Shown here piece by piece: positions 47,376 through 55,844 of a stretch of DNA of 64,000 nucleotides. A program made the position numbers and the translations under genes. Source of the stretch: AC-32 sp963763475. Its GTDB lineage: Bacteria > Actinomycetota > Thermoleophilia > Gaiellales > Gaiellaceae. The first letter of the stretch is position 1. The number at the start of each line of letters is the position of its first letter. Under the pieces are notes generated by a model. It had not been told where the DNA came from, did no database searches, and saw nothing but the letters and a program-made list of their open reading frames with translations. The stretch lies in assembly GCA_963763475.1 (NCBI GenBank), contig CAVXOR010000006.1:62001-126000 (forward strand). The letters run 5' to 3'.

Positions 47376-49831
47376 TGCGTGAGCTTCCCGGCGGCACCGT
47401 CACCTTCCTCTTCACCGACATCGAGGGCTCGACGAAGCTGCTGCACGAGCTCGGCGACGGCTACGCCGACGCGCTGAGCGAGCACCGGCGCGCGCTGCGC
47501 GACGCGTTCGCCGCGCACGGCGGAGTGGAGGTCGACACGCAGGGCGACGCGTTCTTCGTCGCCTTCTCGCGCGCGCGTGACGCTCTGGCGGCGGCGAGCG
47601 AGGGCCAGCAGTCGCTCGGCACCGGGCCGATCCGCGTGCGCATGGGCGTGCACACCGGCGAGCCGATCGTCACCGAGGAGGGCTACGTCGGGCTGGACGT
47701 CCATCGCGCCGCGCGGATCGCCGCGGTCGGGCACGGCGGCCAGGTGCTCGTCTCGCAGTCGACCCGGGAGCTCGCGGGAGCTGACGGCCTGCGCGACCTG
47801 GGCGAGCACCGGCTCAAGGACCTGACGGCTGCCGAGCGGATCTACCAGCTCGGCGACGGCGAGTTCCCGCCGCTCAAGTCGCTCAACCAGTCGAACCTGC
47901 CGGTGCAGCCGACGCCGTTCGTCGGGCGCGAGAAGGAGCTCGGCGAGGTGCTCGCGCTTCTCCGGGCACCCACCACGCGCTTGCTGACGCTCACCGGATC
48001 GGGCGGCTCGGGGAAGACGAGGCTCGCGGTGCAGGCCGCCGCGGAGGTCGTCGACGAGCACGAGCACGGGGTCTGGTGGGTGCCGCTGCAGGCCGTGCGC
48101 GAGCCGGATCGTGTCGGTGCGGCAATCGGCTCGGCGCTCGGCGCGCGGGAGGAGCTCGCCGGCCACATCGGCTCGAGGCGGATGCTGCTCGTGCTCGACA
48201 ACTTCGAGCAGGTGGCCGAGGCCGCGCCGGAGCTCGGCGAGCTGCTCGCGGCGTGCCCGGCCCTGCGGTTGCTCGTGACCAGTCGCGAGCTCCTGCGGCT
48301 GGCGGCCGAGCGCGAGTACGCCGTGCCTCCGCTCGTCGAGCAGGAAGCGGTCGGGTTCTTCCTCTCGCGCGCGCGAGCGGCCAGGCCCGGTTTCGAGCCC
48401 GACGAGCACGTGCTGCCGATCTGCCGCCGCCTCGACCATCTCCCGCTCGCGCTCGAGCTCGCGGCCGCCCGGGTCAAGGCGCTCTCGACCGCGCAGATCC
48501 TGGAGCGGCTGGAGCATGCGCTGCCGCTCCTCACCGGCGGGGCCCGCGACCTGCCGGAGCGCCAGCGCACATTGCGTGGCGCGATCGCGTGGAGCCACGA
48601 CCTGCTCACCGAGGAAGAGCAGGAGGCCTTCCGGCGGCTCGGGATCTTCTCCGGCGGCTGGACGCTCGACGCGGCCGAGCAGGTGGCCGGCGCGGAGCTC
48701 GACACCCTGCAGTCGCTCGTCGAGAAGAGCCTGGTGCGCTTCGACGAGGAGCGCTACTCGCTGCTGGAGACGATCCGGGAGTTCGCGCACGAACAGCTCG
48801 ACGACGCCGGCGAGCTCGAGGAGGCGCGCCGGCGGCACCTCGACTGCTACCGCGCCCTCGCGGAGGCCGAGGACACCTCGGCGGAGGCGGGCTACGGCAA
48901 CCGCTCGAGGCGACTGCTCGCTGACCAGGAGAACCTCCGCGCCGCGATCGACTGGGCGGTGGCAGCGGACGACCGCGTAGGTGCCACCGAGCTGATGGTC
49001 CTGCTCGAGAATTTCTGGGTCTCGACCGACCCGTTCGAGGGCGCCAGGCGCTTCGACGAGCTGCTGAGTGCGCCCGGCGAGCTTCCGACTCGGCTGCGGG
49101 CACGGGCGCTTCGCTGCTACGCGGGCTCCCTCTGGCTCTCCGGCGAGTATGAGCGCTCGCATCCCTTGAACGAGGAGAGCCTCGGCCTCTTCCGGGAGCT
49201 CGAGGACGACGAGGGCATCGCCGTCCTCCTGCACCGGCTCGGCATCAGCACGCTCGTCTACCTCAAGGATCCGGCGAAGGCCCGCGAGCTGCTCGACGAG
49301 GGTCTCGAGCACTTCCGTCGCGCCGGATTGGAGCGCGGCGAGAGCGAGGTGCTCGGAGGCCTGGGCTACGTGTCGCGGGAGGAGGGAGACAGGGAGGCCG
49401 CGCTGGACTTGTTCTCGCGCGCCGCCGAGCAGGCCGCCCAGACCGGGTTCGCGTGGTGGGAGGTCGGCATGCTCGCCGCAATGGCGGAGGTATTGATCGA
49501 GCTGGACCGGCTCGACGAGGCCGAGTCGGCAACTCGGCGTGAGCTGGAGCTGGCACGCGCCATCGGCGACCGCCAGTCATCGGTCATCGGCCTGGTCCTC
49601 ACTGCCTGGCTCGCGGCGCGCCGCGGAGACCACGCGCAGGCGCACTTCCTCTGGGGGACTGTCGAGGCCGAGGAAGAGCGCGGGCCGATCGGCCAGTGGG
49701 AGTCCGAGCGCGAGGACTACCGCGTCAGGATCTTGCTCGCCGAGGGCGAGGAGCTCGAGCGGGCGCGGCAGCGGGGGCGGGGCCGGTCGCTCGAGGCCGC
49801 TATCGAGGAGGCGCTGAGCCCCGGCCCTTGA
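47375..49831 (+). CDS. Adenylate/guanylate cyclase-like domain-NB-ARC ATPase-TPR regulator
   Basis: An 818-residue protein. The N-terminal cyclase-fold domain (1-160) keeps the metal-binding aspartates (FLFTDIEGST; VDTQGDAFFVAF), but the base-selecting Lys before the second Asp is missing, and the transition-state Asn of VNxAAR is His (GLDVHRAARI). It is therefore a divergent and possibly inactive or altered cyclase. Next comes an AfsR/NB-ARC-like ATPase (Walker A GSGGSGKTR; Walker B MLLVLDNFE), then TPR-like repeats with a DREAALDLF unit. ATG 47375 overlaps the MMPL stop, so it is likely a sensor-regulator tied to that transporter. Confidence 0.88.
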   Translation: MRELPGGTVTFLFTDIEGSTKLLHELGDGYADALSEHRRALRDAFAAHGGVEVDTQGDAFFVAFSRARDALAAASEGQQSLGTGPIRVRMGVHTGEPIVTEEGYVGLDVHRAARIAAVGHGGQVLVSQSTRELAGADGLRDLGEHRLKDLTAAERIYQLGDGEFPPLKSLNQSNLPVQPTPFVGREKELGEVLALLRAPTTRLLTLTGSGGSGKTRLAVQAAAEVVDEHEHGVWWVPLQAVREPDRVGAAIGSALGAREELAGHIGSRRMLLVLDNFEQVAEAAPELGELLAACPALRLLVTSRELLRLAAEREYAVPPLVEQEAVGFFLSRARAARPGFEPDEHVLPICRRLDHLPLALELAAARVKALSTAQILERLEHALPLLTGGARDLPERQRTLRGAIAWSHDLLTEEEQEAFRRLGIFSGGWTLDAAEQVAGAELDTLQSLVEKSLVRFDEERYSLLETIREFAHEQLDDAGELEEARRRHLDCYRALAEAEDTSAEAGYGNRSRRLLADQENLRAAIDWAVAADDRVGATELMVLLENFWVSTDPFEGARRFDELLSAPGELPTRLRARALRCYAGSLWLSGEYERSHPLNEESLGLFRELEDDEGIAVLLHRLGISTLVYLKDPAKARELLDEGLEHFRRAGLERGESEVLGGLGYVSREEGDREAALDLFSRAAEQAAQTGFAWWEVGMLAAMAEVLIELDRLDEAESATRRELELARAIGDRQSSVIGLVLTAWLAARRGDHAQAHFLWGTVEAEEERGPIGQWESEREDYRVRILLAEGEELERARQRGRGRSLEAAIEEALSPGP

Positions 49832-50342
49832 GGCGCTTGCTCGCCGCGAGGCCGCCGGCGCTGAGCAGCAGTAGCGTGCCGAGCCCGGCCAGGACGAGCA
49901 GCGGAATGGGGATCGACCCGGCCTTGGTCGTGCCGAGGTGGTTGAGCCCCTTCGTGTAGTACGACTGCGCGGGGACGCCCTGGGTCTCGCGTGCAGGGCC
50001 CGAGCTCCCCTCGCCGTTGCCGTTGCCGTTCCCGTCACCGTTACCGGTCCCGCCAACCGGCGTCGCGGTGCCGCCGTGGAGCGAGGCGCTCAGCGCGGCC
50101 GAGATCGCGTCGGTGATGTTCGAGTAGTCGCGCAGGTCCTCCGGCACGTGCTTCAACGCCTGCTCGTAGCAGGCCGGCTTGTACTGCCTGTCGATCGTGC
50201 CGTTGTCGAGCCAGTCGTCGATCACGCTCTCCCAGCACGGCTTGCCCTTCGCTGCGGCGGAGGACGGCATCGCGGCGGCCACTGCGAGCCCGGCCACAAG
50301 GGCGAGCAGGGCGACTGTGATGGCGGCTGATCGTATGCGCAT
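49800..50342 (-). CDS. Secreted protein with C-terminal membrane anchor
   Basis: A 180-residue exported protein: Sec signal (MRIRSAAITVALLALVAGL, cleaved near SSAAAKG), a small helical domain with two cysteines (KPCWESVIDDWLD, YKPACYEQALKHVP), a Gly/Asn/Asp-rich linker made by a six-base DNA repeat, and a C-terminal hydrophobic helix (IPIPLLVLAGLGTLLLLSA) before a basic tail, which would anchor it on the cell surface. Function unknown. Its 3' end overlaps the convergent regulator gene by 32 nt. Confidence 0.78.
   Translation of the reverse strand: MRIRSAAITVALLALVAGLAVAAAMPSSAAAKGKPCWESVIDDWLDNGTIDRQYKPACYEQALKHVPEDLRDYSNITDAISAALSASLHGGTATPVGGTGNGDGNGNGNGEGSSGPARETQGVPAQSYYTKGLNHLGTTKAGSIPIPLLVLAGLGTLLLLSAGGLAASKRLKGRGSAPPR
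50014..50046. repeat. Short tandem hexanucleotide repeat
   Basis: Degenerate CCGTTG units (CCGTTG, CCGTTG, CCGTTC, CCGTCA, CCGTTA) encode, on the minus strand, the Gly/Asn/Asp linker of the surface protein at 49800-50342. Slippage here would change linker length without breaking the frame. Confidence 0.6.
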
Positions 50343-50464
50343 GCCTGGTTCAGGCCCGGAGCCGGTCCGAAGTCTGCTGCCCCACCTTGAGGGCGCGGTG
50401 ATCCCCGGGTAAGCGTTTTGTAAACGACGGATTCGCCGTGCCCTGATGTTAGCCTCCCGCGCGG

Positions 50465-52366
50465 ATGCTCAGGGCGCTGGATCGCTGGGCGGCTTGGCTG
50501 CTGCTCGGTGCCGGCGGGATCTTGGCGGCGGTCTCGACGCTCCTTTCGTCAGGGTCGTCCGGGGGGCGGCTCGTGTGGATCGGTGTCGCCGCGCTGGCAG
50601 TCGCCATGGGCGTGGTGGCCGGCGCGCTGGCGGGCCTGCCACGGCCGGAGCTCTCGCGTGAGGCGGTGGTCGCGTTCTGCTTCTTCGCAGCCTTCGTGGC
50701 CTGGAACGGCATCTCCGTGGCCTGGTCGATCGAGGGTGACCGCTCCTGGGCGTATCTGAACCGCGGGCTCGTCTACCTCGCCCTGGCGGCGGTCGGCCTC
50801 TGGCTCGGGCCCTGGGTGCGCCAGTGGGCCTACGTGCTGGCCGGCGTGCTGGCCCTGCCGCTCGGCTGGGCGCTGCTCGGCAAGGCGATTCCGGCCCTTG
50901 GCTCATCGGGGCGCATTGCCCGCCTGAGCTCGCCGATCGGGTACTGGAACGCGCTCGGGGTGCTGTTCGCGATGGCCGTCCCGCTCGCGCTCTGGCTCGC
51001 GGCGCGGCGGGAGCACCGGCACTGGCTGCGCGCCGCGGGCGTGGTGTACGTGTATGCGCTCGTCGTCGGGCTGCTGCTGACCTACTCGCGCGGCGGGGTG
51101 CTCGCGGCGGGGGCGGCGGTCGTGCTCTGGCTGGCGCTCGGCTCGCCGCGGGTCGAGAGCGCGGCGGCGTTCCTGCTCGGCGGCGGGGCCGGGCTCGGGG
51201 TCGCCGTGTGGGCGTTCACGCGGCCGGGTCTCTCCTCCGACGGTCAGCCGCACTCGGTGCGGGCACACGACGGCGCGTGGTTCGCGGTCGTGTTCGTGCT
51301 CGCCGCGGTCGCGGTGTGGGCGATCGCCTACCTCGGCTCGCTGGCCGAGGAGCGGCGCCCCCTGACCGACGCGCGGCGCGCGCTGGTCGGGCGGATCGCG
51401 CTGGGCGTGCTGGTCGCGGGAGTCGCGATCGGGGTGGTCGCGCTCGTGGCCGAGTCCAAGCCGCAGGGCTGGTTCCGTGAGTTCGCGACCCAGCCGACGG
51501 ACGCCTCGCTGCAGGGCGGGCCGCAGCACCTGGCCAACGCGAGCTCGTCGAGCCGCTGGCTCTGGTGGCAGGAGGCCTGGAAGGCGTGGAAAGCGCAGCC
51601 GTGGCGCGGCACCGGCGCGGGGACGTTCGAGCTCACCCACAGGCTGCTGCGCGAGAACAACATCGTCGTCACCGAGCCGCACAACGTGCCGCTGCAGTTC
51701 CTCAGCGAGACCGGGCTGGTGGGCTTCTTCTTCGCGATCGTCTCGATCGCGGCCGCTGCGGTGGGAGTGGTGCGCCGTCTGCGCGGACGCGACCCGGCGG
51801 CGGTCGCGCTGGGGGTGCTCGCGGCCGCGTACGTGCTGCACTCGATCGTCGACTTCGACTGGGACTTCGTGGCGGTCACGGCCCCGTTCCTGCTCTCCGT
51901 GGGCGCGCTGCTCGGGGGGCGAGCCGTGCGGGACGAGCCGCGGCTCGCGTGGGCGCCGCTGCCGGCCGTCGTCGCCATCGCCGTGGCGCTCTCGCTGTTG
52001 ACGCCGTGGTTCGCCGAGCGTTCGACCGACTCCGCGACGGCAGCGCTCGTGGACGGGCGGCCGAAGATCGCCTACCGCGATGCGCACGACGCCCGGTCGC
52101 TGAACCCGCTCGCGCTCGCGCCGCTGCTCACGCAGGCCAAGGCGCTCGAGCAGCTCGGTGACTTCCAGGGCGCGAGGCAGCTCTACATCGGCGGGGTCGA
52201 GCTCCAGCCGCTGAACTGGCAGGCGTGGTTCTACCTCGGGAGCTTCGAGGTGGGGCAGCAGGACTACGGTCGGGCGATCCCGGCACTCGAGCAGGCGGTC
52301 GAACTCGACCCGCTGAACCCGCTCACGAACGCCGAGCTCGAGCTGGCTAGGTCGATCGCGCCCTGA
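50465..52366 (+). CDS. O-antigen ligase-like membrane protein with TPR tail
   Basis: A 633-residue protein. About eleven helices (residues 10-510) include the Wzy/WaaL-like features: VAWNGISVAWSIEGDRSWAY, SPIGYWNALGVLFAMAVPLA and the outer loop EAWKAWKAQPWRGTGAGTF with TEPHNVPLQFLSETGLVGFF. The last about 110 residues are TPR-like (AKALEQLGDFQGARQLYIGG, DYGRAIPALEQAVELDPLNP). Ligases or polymerases of this family join polyprenyl-linked glycans. The acceptor is unknown. Start ATG 50465, 9 nt after TAGCCT. Its 3' end overlaps the convergent methyltransferase by 20 nt. Confidence 0.88.
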   Translation: MLRALDRWAAWLLLGAGGILAAVSTLLSSGSSGGRLVWIGVAALAVAMGVVAGALAGLPRPELSREAVVAFCFFAAFVAWNGISVAWSIEGDRSWAYLNRGLVYLALAAVGLWLGPWVRQWAYVLAGVLALPLGWALLGKAIPALGSSGRIARLSSPIGYWNALGVLFAMAVPLALWLAARREHRHWLRAAGVVYVYALVVGLLLTYSRGGVLAAGAAVVLWLALGSPRVESAAAFLLGGGAGLGVAVWAFTRPGLSSDGQPHSVRAHDGAWFAVVFVLAAVAVWAIAYLGSLAEERRPLTDARRALVGRIALGVLVAGVAIGVVALVAESKPQGWFREFATQPTDASLQGGPQHLANASSSSRWLWWQEAWKAWKAQPWRGTGAGTFELTHRLLRENNIVVTEPHNVPLQFLSETGLVGFFFAIVSIAAAAVGVVRRLRGRDPAAVALGVLAAAYVLHSIVDFDWDFVAVTAPFLLSVGALLGGRAVRDEPRLAWAPLPAVVAIAVALSLLTPWFAERSTDSATAALVDGRPKIAYRDAHDARSLNPLALAPLLTQAKALEQLGDFQGARQLYIGGVELQPLNWQAWFYLGSFEVGQQDYGRAIPALEQAVELDPLNPLTNAELELARSIAP

Positions 52367-53075
52367 GCCAGATCTGCGTCCAGAAGGGCGCGAGCAGGCG
52401 GTAGGTCAGCGGCTCCGCGAGGTGAGCCGCGGTGTCTCGGGGCGAGTTCGAGAACAGGCGCTTGCGGTTGTTGTGGAAGCGGCGGACGTCCTCGAAGCCG
52501 GCCTCGCGCAGGAGCCGCTTCAGGCGCCGCGGGCTGTAGCCGAGCTCGGTCGTCCCGTACTCCTCCGAGGCGCCGCGGCCCTGGAAGCGCTGCTTCCAAT
52601 TCGGTTCGGCGACGAGCAGCCGGCCGCCCGGCTTGAGGGCACGTTGCGCCGCGGCCAGCACGAGCTCGGGACGCTCGCTGTGGTGAAGTGCGTCGTAGAT
52701 CAGGCATGCGTCGAAGCGGCGGCCGAGGTCGAGCTGCTCGTAGTCGCCGGACTCGAAGACGACGCCGAGCCCCTCCCGGGCGGCCTCCTCGCGGGCGATC
52801 TCGATCATGGCGGGCGAGATGTCGTAGCCCTCGGCGTGGACGCCGTGGCGCGCGGCGAGGCGGGTCATCCAGCCCGAGCCACAGCCGAGCTCGACCAGGC
52901 TCGTGCCGGCATGCAGGTCGAGCAGTTGCAGGACGTAGCCGAAGTCGATCAGGAAGCGTGCCGTCTCGCGGGGGTTGTGGCGGAACGGCTTGGAGCGAAT
53001 CCAGTCGCGGCCCTCGTCGCCTGCGCGGTTCGGGTACTCGATCTCGGCCTGCTTGCGAGGATCTTCGGCGGGCAC
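52347..53075 (-). CDS. Class I SAM-dependent methyltransferase
   Basis: A 242-residue cytoplasmic methyltransferase. Motif I LVELGCGSGWMTRLAA binds SAM; EGYDISPAMIEIAREEAA supplies the acidic residue; motif IV region ACLIYDALHHSERPE and post-motif KPGGRLLVAEPNW follow. The C-terminal part (SPRRLKRLLREAGFEDVRRF) is typical of the Methyltransf_11/25 group. Substrate unknown, possibly an envelope or quinone intermediate. GTG 53075 was chosen because TATCAT lies exactly 6 nt before it; upstream the frame is only the antisense-free end of the neighbouring broken regulator. Confidence 0.87.
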   Translation of the reverse strand: MPAEDPRKQAEIEYPNRAGDEGRDWIRSKPFRHNPRETARFLIDFGYVLQLLDLHAGTSLVELGCGSGWMTRLAARHGVHAEGYDISPAMIEIAREEAAREGLGVVFESGDYEQLDLGRRFDACLIYDALHHSERPELVLAAAQRALKPGGRLLVAEPNWKQRFQGRGASEEYGTTELGYSPRRLKRLLREAGFEDVRRFHNNRKRLFSNSPRDTAAHLAEPLTYRLLAPFWTQIWLRARST

Positions 53076-53081
53076 GCGCCG

Positions 53082-53087
53082 ATGATA
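53082..53087 (-). promoter_or_regulatory. -10 box TATCAT for leaderless methyltransferase
   Basis: On the minus strand TATCAT (53087-53082) is 6 nt before GTG 53075, within the 23 bp behind the stop of the broken LuxR gene. No Shine-Dalgarno is present. Confidence 0.55.
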
Positions 53088-53098
53088 GGCGCCTCGGG

Positions 53099-54555
53099 CT
53101 AGCGCTCGGCCAGCGCGCGGGCGACCTGGGCTCTCGAGGTCACACCGAGCTTCTCGAAGATGTTTCGCAGGTGGCCTTCCACGGTCTTGGTGCTGAGGAC
53201 CAGCCGGGCCGCAGCCTCTTTGTTGGAGAGCCCTTCGGCGACAAGCAGCGCAACCCGTTGCTCCTGTGCGGTCAGCGCCGCGCCCGACGCAACGCGAGGA
53301 ACCCTGGCACCGGCGGCACGGAGCTCCTCGAGCGCGCGCTGCCGCCACCTTCTCGCGCCGACGACCCCAAATGCAGAGACGGCGGCAGACAACTCTGCGC
53401 GAGCTTCTGCGCGCCGCTTGGCCCGCCGGAGCGCTTCGCCGTAGAGCAGGCGGGTGCGTCCCTCCTCGAAGCGGTTGCCCCACCGGCTGTGCTCGACGAG
53501 CGCGGCCTCGAAATCGGACAGCTGCTCCGACTGTGAGCGCGCGCATGCGCAACGCGAGCGCGACGTAGCGGGGTTGGCGAGTCTCCAGGGCAGGCTCGAA
53601 CGCCTCACCCGCAAGCGCGCTTGCGCGCTCGTGCCGCTCCGGACCTGACGCAGGCCTCGACCAGCGCTTCCAGGAACGGACGCAACGACAGCAGCGCGGC
53701 GACTGGGGAGCTGCCCGCCAGCTTCTCCTCGAGTTGGTCGACTGCCTCCTGATATCGCCCGAGCGAGAGGTAGAGCAGACCGGCAGCCATCCCGCCGGAC
53801 ATCGTGAACCCGAGCTCCGCGGAGCCGGCCGTGGCCTCCGAGATGCGGGCCCGGCAGGACCGCTCGTCGCCGGTGAGCGCGTCGACCCAGGCGCACAGTC
53901 CGAGCGCCTCGAGCCGATCACCGCTCATCGCTGCGCCGACCGCGGCCTCGAAGTCTCGAGCCGAGGCCATTGCCTCCGGCAGCAGGCCGAGATGGATCTC
54001 GGAGATCGCCTGGAAGGTGAGCGCGTCCCGCAGCAAGCTGCGCTCGCCCGCCTCGTGAGCACGTGCTGTGGCCGCGTACGCCGTCTCACGAGCGCGGGTG
54101 AGCTCGCCCGCACGGAGCAGCGCGGCAGCTCGCTGGCAGAGCAGGTCTGCGGTTGGAGCCGTCTTCGCCGCTGCCGCGCCAAGCCACTCTCGCTGCGCCT
54201 CGGCATAGTGGCCGTTCCACTGCAGAGCATCCCCGAGCCGGGCGCCAACGACCAGGGCGACGCCGCCCTCGGCGCCGTCCGCAAGCTCCGCCGCCGATCG
54301 TGCCAGCTCCAGCGAGCGCGCCGCACCGTGGGACATCCGCGCGTACCACGACGCATCGGCGAGCAGCACCGCAGCTTGAAGCGGGTCAACCCGCTCGAGG
54401 TCCTCGGCCGCAGCCGTGACCACCGCTAGCGCCGCGGCTGCGGATCCGGCCCGCGCTGCGGCCTCCGCTCGTGCGCGGACGTCCTCGACTCCTTCGGCCT
54501 GCCGCAGCGGCGTTGGACCGCCCACGAGTGGATTGTGGCGCCGGTTTGCGCACAA
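53099..54555 (-). pseudogene. LuxR-type regulator broken by two frameshifts
   Basis: Three consecutive minus-strand frames make one protein: from 54555 a TPR-like domain to FLEALVEACVRSG, then (after +1 near 53645) ASALAGEAFEPALETRQPRY and VALALRMRA, then (after +1 near 53545) SEQLSDFEAALVEHSRWGNR to the C-terminal LuxR helix-turn-helix LTAQEQRVALLVAEGLSNKE and TVEGHLRNIFEKLGVTSRAQ. The GC dinucleotide run in the second breakpoint is a likely slip site. The N-terminal ATPase domain usual in this family is absent, so the gene may also be 5'-truncated. The start codon is TTG 54555 or GTG 54525. Either degraded, or assembly errors. Confidence 0.75.
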
Positions 54556-54647
54556 GTCGAGGGTTTTCAGGGGTTTCGCGGGTCGCCGAAGGGTCGTAGC
54601 GTGCGGTTGCCCGCTGTGGCGGGCGCCCTTTCAACGAAGGAGGAGAG

Positions 54648-55226
54648 ATGCGCAAGCTTGCGTTGCTGGCGGCATTGCTGGCTGCCGCAATCACCGTGAC
54701 TCCCGCTCAGGCCTCGGCGCCGGAGCAGATCACGAGCCCGGTTCACGACACGTTCGCTGCAGGATTCATGAGCGATGTCTGCGGCATCCCCGTCGTGATC
54801 ACGCTTCAAGGGGTTTCACACGTGACGCTCTGGCGGGACGAAGGCAGCGGACTCGTCGTTCGCGAGCACGACGTGTTGTCGTCGTTCACGGCCGTCTTCA
54901 GCTCGCCGAAGGCGCTCGGCGGCACGGGTCTGTCGTTCACGAACCGCTCGCCCGGCGTGACCACCTACGACTACGGAACCGGTGCCGAGATCGGCTCCAC
55001 TGCCACCGTGACACTGACCGGCTTCGCGGGGCCGGCTGCGGGGGCCGGATCCGCCGTTGCCGCCGGTTACCAGCGACTGACCGGCACGGTCGTCGGAATC
55101 ACGCCGGAAGGGATCCCGCTCGTGGACTTCGACGGTCCTCTGACCGTGGAGCACGGGCGCTGGCCTGCGTTCGAGCTGATTCTCGCGCAGCGCTGCGCGG
55201 CGCTCGGCGGGTCGCTTCAGCTCTAG
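54648..55226 (+). CDS. Secreted protein of unknown function
   Basis: A 192-residue exported protein: signal MRKLALLAALLAAAITVTPA cleaved near QASA, then a beta-rich mature domain (IPVVITLQGVSHVTLWRDEG, GGTGLSFTNRSPGVTTYDYG, TATVTLTGFAGPAAGAG). Two cysteines (DVCGIP and QRCAAL) may form a disulfide. No family recognised. ATG 54648 follows AAGGAGGAG. A GTTT-N14-GGGTCG element (54573-54596) upstream faintly resembles a stress promoter. A hairpin terminator follows. Confidence 0.78.
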   Translation: MRKLALLAALLAAAITVTPAQASAPEQITSPVHDTFAAGFMSDVCGIPVVITLQGVSHVTLWRDEGSGLVVREHDVLSSFTAVFSSPKALGGTGLSFTNRSPGVTTYDYGTGAEIGSTATVTLTGFAGPAAGAGSAVAAGYQRLTGTVVGITPEGIPLVDFDGPLTVEHGRWPAFELILAQRCAALGGSLQL

Positions 55227-55236
55227 TAACCGCGCG

Positions 55237-55269
55237 CGTGAGGCGCCGCCGCCGGGCGGCGCCCTCACG
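55237..55269 (+). terminator. Terminator hairpin after secreted-protein gene
   Basis: CGTGAGGCGCCGCC (55237-55250), loop GCCG, GGCGGCGCCCTCACG (55255-55269), a 14-bp stem with one bulged C, between convergent genes. It can serve both strands. Confidence 0.65.
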
Positions 55270-55298
55270 TCGCCGACCTGGCACCGGTGGCGCTGGCT

Positions 55299-55805
55299 TC
55301 AGCCGCCGACGACGAGGGCGAGCTTGGCGCCGTGCAGGTCGCCTTTGCGCAGGCCATCGAGTGGCGAGACGATCGCGATGCCGAGGTCGCGCGCGAGGCG
55401 GCGGGCTTCGCGGATCCGGCCCGCGCGGTACATCACGACGCTGTGGCCGTAGCTGCCGCGCGGCGCGTTGCCGACCACGCCGACCTTGTACCCGCGCGCA
55501 CGCACGCGCGAGGCTTCAGAGGCCGCGGCGCCGGAGACGCCGTTCCCGTTCAGGATCGTCACCGAGACGAGCCGTCTCGCCAGGAGCGGCAGCATCGGTT
55601 CCGGCGCGGGCTTCGTCACGACCGGCGCCTTCGCCGCCTGGGTGATCGCCCGGTGCGCCATCGGCTTCGCGACCAGCGCGATGCCAATGACCACGAGCCC
55701 GAGCAGCTCGAGCATGGCCAGCGCCGCGGCGACCACGGCGATCGTGCGCCACGGGTGCTCGCGGCCTGGACCGGACGGGCTCGGATGCGGAAGGGCGTGC
55801 TCCAC
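55299..55805 (-). CDS. LytR C-terminal (LytR_C) domain protein
   Basis: A 168-residue protein with a cytoplasmic N-tail, one membrane helix (IAVVAAALAMLELLGLVVIG, about 22-45) and an outer LytR_C domain: LVSVTILNGNGVSGAAASEA, GYKVGVVGNAPRGSYGHSVV and LHGAKLALVVGG. In LytR-CpsA-Psr proteins this domain follows the ligase domain; here it stands alone and may bind cell-wall glycopolymer or regulate an LCP ligase. The NAD-dependent epimerase upstream on the same strand (40-nt gap) fits envelope sugar metabolism. Confidence 0.87.
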   Translation of the reverse strand: MEHALPHPSPSGPGREHPWRTIAVVAAALAMLELLGLVVIGIALVAKPMAHRAITQAAKAPVVTKPAPEPMLPLLARRLVSVTILNGNGVSGAAASEASRVRARGYKVGVVGNAPRGSYGHSVVMYRAGRIREARRLARDLGIAIVSPLDGLRKGDLHGAKLALVVGG

Positions 55806-55844
55806 GGCGGATCGTCCGATTCGCCGCCGTCGGCTGCCCTCCTG

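Noticed and set aside
47060..49312. 750-codon minus-strand frame opposite the third regulator
   Set aside because: Antisense shadow of the cyclase-like/ATPase/TPR gene with no recognisable domain.
50014..50046. CRISPR-like repeats
   Set aside because: The units are 6 bp, directly adjacent and degenerate; they encode a Gly/Asn linker.
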